Shown: one piece after another, positions 7,260-9,827 of the stretch | How the letters are laid out: each line of letters starts with the position of its first letter | Numbering within the stretch: position 1 is the first letter of the stretch | NCBI GenBank assembly: GCA_002726395.1 | Contig: PBTA01000015.1 | Location: forward strand, 5,149 to 14,975 | DNA length: 9,827 nucleotides | DNA from: Methanobacteriota archaeon | GTDB lineage: Archaea > Thermoplasmatota > Poseidoniia > Poseidoniales > Poseidoniaceae | Direction of reading: 5' to 3' | Notes under the pieces: model-generated | Databases searched by the model: none | What the model was told of the DNA's origin: nothing | The model's input: the letters and a program-made list of their open reading frames with translations, nothing else | Program-made: the position numbers and the translations under genes

Positions 7260-8687
7260 ATGGGCTTATTCGACAGATTCAAGAAACGATTGTCTGAGGT
7301 AGTCGACGATGTCGATACCGATGCCATTTCCGCAGAAGGAGACTCCAATGAGGCTCTAGATGTATTGGAACAAATTAAACCAACAACTAATCTTGAGCAG
7401 CCGGCCCCAACCGAAGAAACAGAGACTTCAAAACCGATAACCGATGAGGACGATTGGGAAATCTTAGATGATGAAATAGATGCTAATTCTATCGAGGGCC
7501 AGGATGAGGATTGGGAAGACTTCGACGACGATGAAGAGTTTATCCCGCGCCAACTTTCCAGGAAAGAAAAGAAACGTCAACAAAAAGAACAAAAACGCAT
7601 CGATAAGACAAAAAAGGCATACGAGAAGTCTATGAAAAAGCGAGGGGCCTCTGAAGTTGCTCGTCCAAAAGGTTCGAAAGTTGACTTGTCTATGATGAGA
7701 ACTACTACTGGAAGAAAGCTGGTTGAAGTCGCTCAAGACCCAAAAGGCTCGACTAAGTCGGCTGAAATAGCAACAGAAGCAGGCTCAACAATCAAAGTTG
7801 ATCTTGGTGGCGGAGTTGTAGAACAAGGCGGTCGAGTAATCAAACCAAGTATTGCCTTGGATAATATGCTAGAAGAATTAGAATGGGTCTTACTAGAATC
7901 AGATATTTCTAGCGACGCAGTAACGGCAGTAATCAATGCATTAAAGGTCAATTTAATCGGTTCTAGGCTCAGGAAGGGTGCAGATTTATCCAAGGTTGTA
8001 GAGGCGGCATTGAAGCGTTCTTTGAAAGGTCTCCTTGCAGCAGGCTATTGGGATTTTGATGCTTCAGTCAGTTCTTTTATTGAGTCGGGCGACACCCCGG
8101 TAGTGATTATGTTGGTTGGGGTAAACGGTACAGGAAAAACCACTACTGCAGCAAAAATAGCTAAACGCTTACAAAATAACAATCTCACAGTTATTGCGGC
8201 TGCAGGCGATACCTTCAGAGCGGGGGCAATCCAGCAATTAGAGGCGCATTGCGAGAACTTAGGAATTAGATGTGTATCCACTCAACGCGGTGGTGATACT
8301 GCTGCAGTTGCTAGAGATGCCATCGAATCTGCCCAAGCGCGTGGTATTGATGTAGTGCTGGTTGATACAGCAGGACGAATGCAGAATAAAACTAATCTGA
8401 TGAACGAATTGAACAAAGTCCGCCGTGTCGCAAACCCACATTTGACGTTATTTGTCGGTGATTCTCTTGCCGGCAATGATGCAGTAGACCAAGCAAGAAT
8501 GTTCCAAGAGATTATGAAATTCGATGGAGCTGTGCTAACTAAATTAGACACTGATGCTAAAGGTGGTGCCGGTTTATCAATTGCATTTGCTACTGGAAGA
8601 CCAATAGTTTTCGCCGGTACAGGGCAAGGGTATGATGACTTGACGCAGTTTGATCCAGACTGGTTATTAAACCAATTATTTGAATGA
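7260..8687 (+). CDS. ftsY: Signal recognition particle receptor FtsY
   Basis: SRP receptor GTPase that docks SRP-ribosome complexes at the membrane for co-translational insertion and secretion. The 475-residue product has an N-terminal A domain (1-140), a helical N domain (about 198-275, DNMLEELEWVLLESDIS) and a G domain with G1 GVNGTGKTT (287-295), G2 DTFRAGA (317-323), G3 DTAGR (369-373), G4 TKLD (427-430) and the closing loop GTGQGYDDL (453-461). It opens with the usual amphipathic MGLFDRFKKRL, which suits membrane contact. The A domain is split into a strongly acidic half (about 61-95) and a strongly basic half (about 100-140). The order of charge and the long A domain set it apart from SRP54, and there is no M domain. 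The stop overlaps the first possible start of the next gene (ATGA at 8684). Confidence 0.97.
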   Translation: MGLFDRFKKRLSEVVDDVDTDAISAEGDSNEALDVLEQIKPTTNLEQPAPTEETETSKPITDEDDWEILDDEIDANSIEGQDEDWEDFDDDEEFIPRQLSRKEKKRQQKEQKRIDKTKKAYEKSMKKRGASEVARPKGSKVDLSMMRTTTGRKLVEVAQDPKGSTKSAEIATEAGSTIKVDLGGGVVEQGGRVIKPSIALDNMLEELEWVLLESDISSDAVTAVINALKVNLIGSRLRKGADLSKVVEAALKRSLKGLLAAGYWDFDASVSSFIESGDTPVVIMLVGVNGTGKTTTAAKIAKRLQNNNLTVIAAAGDTFRAGAIQQLEAHCENLGIRCVSTQRGGDTAAVARDAIESAQARGIDVVLVDTAGRMQNKTNLMNELNKVRRVANPHLTLFVGDSLAGNDAVDQARMFQEIMKFDGAVLTKLDTDAKGGAGLSIAFATGRPIVFAGTGQGYDDLTQFDPDWLLNQLFE

Positions 8688-8692
8688 TTATA

Positions 8693-8697
8693 GAGGG
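8693..8697 (+). promoter_or_regulatory. Shine-Dalgarno site for the DUF1844 gene
   Basis: GAGGG lies seven bases before the ATG at 8705 and after the FtsY stop. It favours 8705 over the overlapping ATG at 8684. Confidence 0.5.
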
Positions 8698-8704
8698 CGT
8701 TATT

Positions 8705-9079
8705 ATGTCAGAAGTATTTTCCGATGAAGACACAACAAGACTGTTTCAATTAGTGCATATGTTTCAACGCAGTGCTTTGTTACACATGGGATATATTCCA
8801 GATCAAAACGGCAACAAATATTACGATCTTGCTGAAGCCAAAGAAGCAATAGATTTGCTGACTATGTTGCAGAATAAAACCAAAGGCAATCTAATCGATC
8901 GAGAAACACGATTGCTACGCAGTGTCATTAGCGAGTTACAATTACAATTTACCAGAGCACCGACACTACACCGCCAAACCAAGGACGAAGAAGGCCAATC
9001 AGCAACAATTCGTGAAACATTTGCTAACCCACAAGCAGGTCCGATTGAGGAATTATCTTCGGATAATGAAGAAGAATGA
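8705..9079 (+). CDS. DUF1844 family protein
   Basis: Small soluble protein of unknown function, 124 residues. The central part resembles the DUF1844 consensus: helix LVHMFQRSALLHMGYIPDQ (10-28), then DLAEAKEAIDLLTMLQNKTKGNL (about 39-61), then ETRLLRSVISELQLQFTRA. The segment IDLLxMLQxKTKGNL is the hallmark I rely on. The C-terminal third is acidic and polar, probably disordered (ending ELSSDNEEE). No membrane segment, catalytic motif or cysteine pair is visible. It follows ftsY by 17 bases and, with an overlapping alternative start, is probably in the same operon. That position hints at membrane targeting or ribosome-linked work, but the role is not established. The family call is made from memory of the consensus. 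Confidence 0.75.
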   Translation: MSEVFSDEDTTRLFQLVHMFQRSALLHMGYIPDQNGNKYYDLAEAKEAIDLLTMLQNKTKGNLIDRETRLLRSVISELQLQFTRAPTLHRQTKDEEGQSATIRETFANPQAGPIEELSSDNEEE

Positions 9080-9121
9080 CGCCAATCTTCCGGTTGTTTG
9101 ATGAGTTAGTTCATGTTCGCT

Positions 9122-9125
9122 AGGA
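9122..9125 (+). promoter_or_regulatory. Weak Shine-Dalgarno for the receiver-like gene
   Basis: AGGA lies nine bases before the ATG at 9135. The 55-base gap (9080-9134) shows no convincing TATA box, so read-through from the upstream operon is likely. Confidence 0.3.
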
Positions 9126-9134
9126 TAGATTGAC

Positions 9135-9815
9135 ATGGCTTATGTCTCCAATACTCATGACGAAGCGGCCCCAACAGTCCTTATTGTTGAGTCAAACGTA
9201 ATGTCCGTTCAGCGACTTACTACTATCTTCAAAATCAAGGATTTTAATATCGAGATATGTGAAGACGGCGATAAAGCAGTTGACGAATATATTCGCTTGG
9301 ACCCAGAGTTAGTGGTCATCTCACTAGATATCCCATCGCTTGATGGTCACTTGGCTGCACTTGAAATGAGAGAACACGGAGGTGAGGCAAGAATCATGTT
9401 TGTTGCGCCAAGACGCCTAGCAAAACTAGCAGCCGATGCACAATTTTCCGCAGGAGCAGTAGCATGGTTGCAAAAACCAATCACTTCGACAGTCCTTGAC
9501 GAGCAATGGGATACCATACTTGGCCCGATACCAGAAGCACCAGGTTTAGAGGATTTAGATGAATTATATCCAATTGATCGAATAAAACCCGAACAAGATG
9601 ACGGCCCAATTCCCCTGCCAGCACTCCCAGGCATGCCCCTGCCAGGACTACCTGCGCCCGAGGCAATAATTTCTCTTCCACCCCTTGAGGACGAGCCTAG
9701 CATCTTAATTGCTCAACCAGTAAAGAAGCCTAGTGCAATGAAATATATTGTGCTATTTTTGTTTCTAATCGCTGGCGGTGCAGGCTATTATGCCTATTCA
9801 AACAATTTGATTTGA
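9135..9815 (+). CDS. Degenerate receiver-domain protein with Pro-rich linker and C-terminal membrane anchor
   Basis: A protein of 226 residues in three parts. Residues about 13-125 follow the CheY-like receiver pattern: beta 1 VLIVES, beta 3 ELVVISLDIPSLDG, beta 4 RIMFVAP and beta 5 AVAWLQKP. The conserved Lys114-Pro115 is kept, but the usual phospho-acceptor position (four residues before Pro67) holds Ser63, the beta 1 acidic pair is reduced to Glu19-Ser20 and the beta 4 Thr/Ser looks like Ala. Phosphorylation is therefore doubtful, and Asp65 is shifted two places. Residues 130-200 are a linker rich in Pro, Leu and acidic residues (PLPALPGMPLPGLPAPE), and 203-220 form one hydrophobic helix preceded by KKPSAMK, so the receiver part should face the cytoplasm. 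No DNA-binding or enzyme domain is present. It follows DUF1844 by 55 bases. The role is unknown, probably a scaffold or partner-binding protein. Confidence 0.85.
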   Translation: MAYVSNTHDEAAPTVLIVESNVMSVQRLTTIFKIKDFNIEICEDGDKAVDEYIRLDPELVVISLDIPSLDGHLAALEMREHGGEARIMFVAPRRLAKLAADAQFSAGAVAWLQKPITSTVLDEQWDTILGPIPEAPGLEDLDELYPIDRIKPEQDDGPIPLPALPGMPLPGLPAPEAIISLPPLEDEPSILIAQPVKKPSAMKYIVLFLFLIAGGAGYYAYSNNLI

Positions 9816-9827
9816 GTGATTCGGAAC

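Noticed and set aside
7118..8551. Minus-strand frames opposite pfdA and ftsY
   Set aside because: They are short, overlap certain genes, and have Ser/Thr/Cys-rich compositions typical of antisense frames.

Overview
The window looks like a piece of a euryarchaeal chromosome, most likely marine Group II (Poseidoniales). The clearest marker is the order L18Ae/LX ribosomal protein, prefoldin alpha, FtsY, which is typical of archaea. A large secreted subtilisin-like protease with thrombospondin type 3 repeats and a C-terminal membrane anchor also fits these marine protein degraders. The lineage is inferred from gene content and was not tested by a tree. Coding density is high: the longest gene-free stretch is about 267 bases (2902-3168), and there are no RNA genes, insertion sequences or CRISPR arrays.

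Layout, left to right. (1) A peroxiredoxin-like gene on the plus strand runs in from beyond the left edge and ends at 510. (2) Three minus-strand genes are read right to left: a 1036-residue surface subtilase (6279 to 3169), an actin-family ATPase resembling MamK (2901 to 1897), and a long coiled-coil protein (1799 to 534). (3) A divergent intergenic region at 6280-6378 carries a symmetric TATA-like box. (4) A plus-strand cluster follows: L18Ae, prefoldin alpha, FtsY, a DUF1844 protein, and a degenerate receiver-domain protein with a C-terminal transmembrane helix.

How they work together. The plus-strand cluster joins ribosome, nascent-chain chaperone and membrane-targeting functions, with tight spacing up to the DUF1844 gene. 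The DUF1844 protein and the membrane-tethered pseudo-receiver have unknown roles, but their position suggests a link to targeting or membrane regulation. On the minus strand, the MamK-like actin and the coiled-coil protein downstream look like a two-gene cytoskeletal module: a filament-forming ATPase plus a rod-shaped partner. This pair is the most interesting part of the window. Nothing else here suggests magnetosomes, so the filament probably does another job, such as positioning, shape or segregation.
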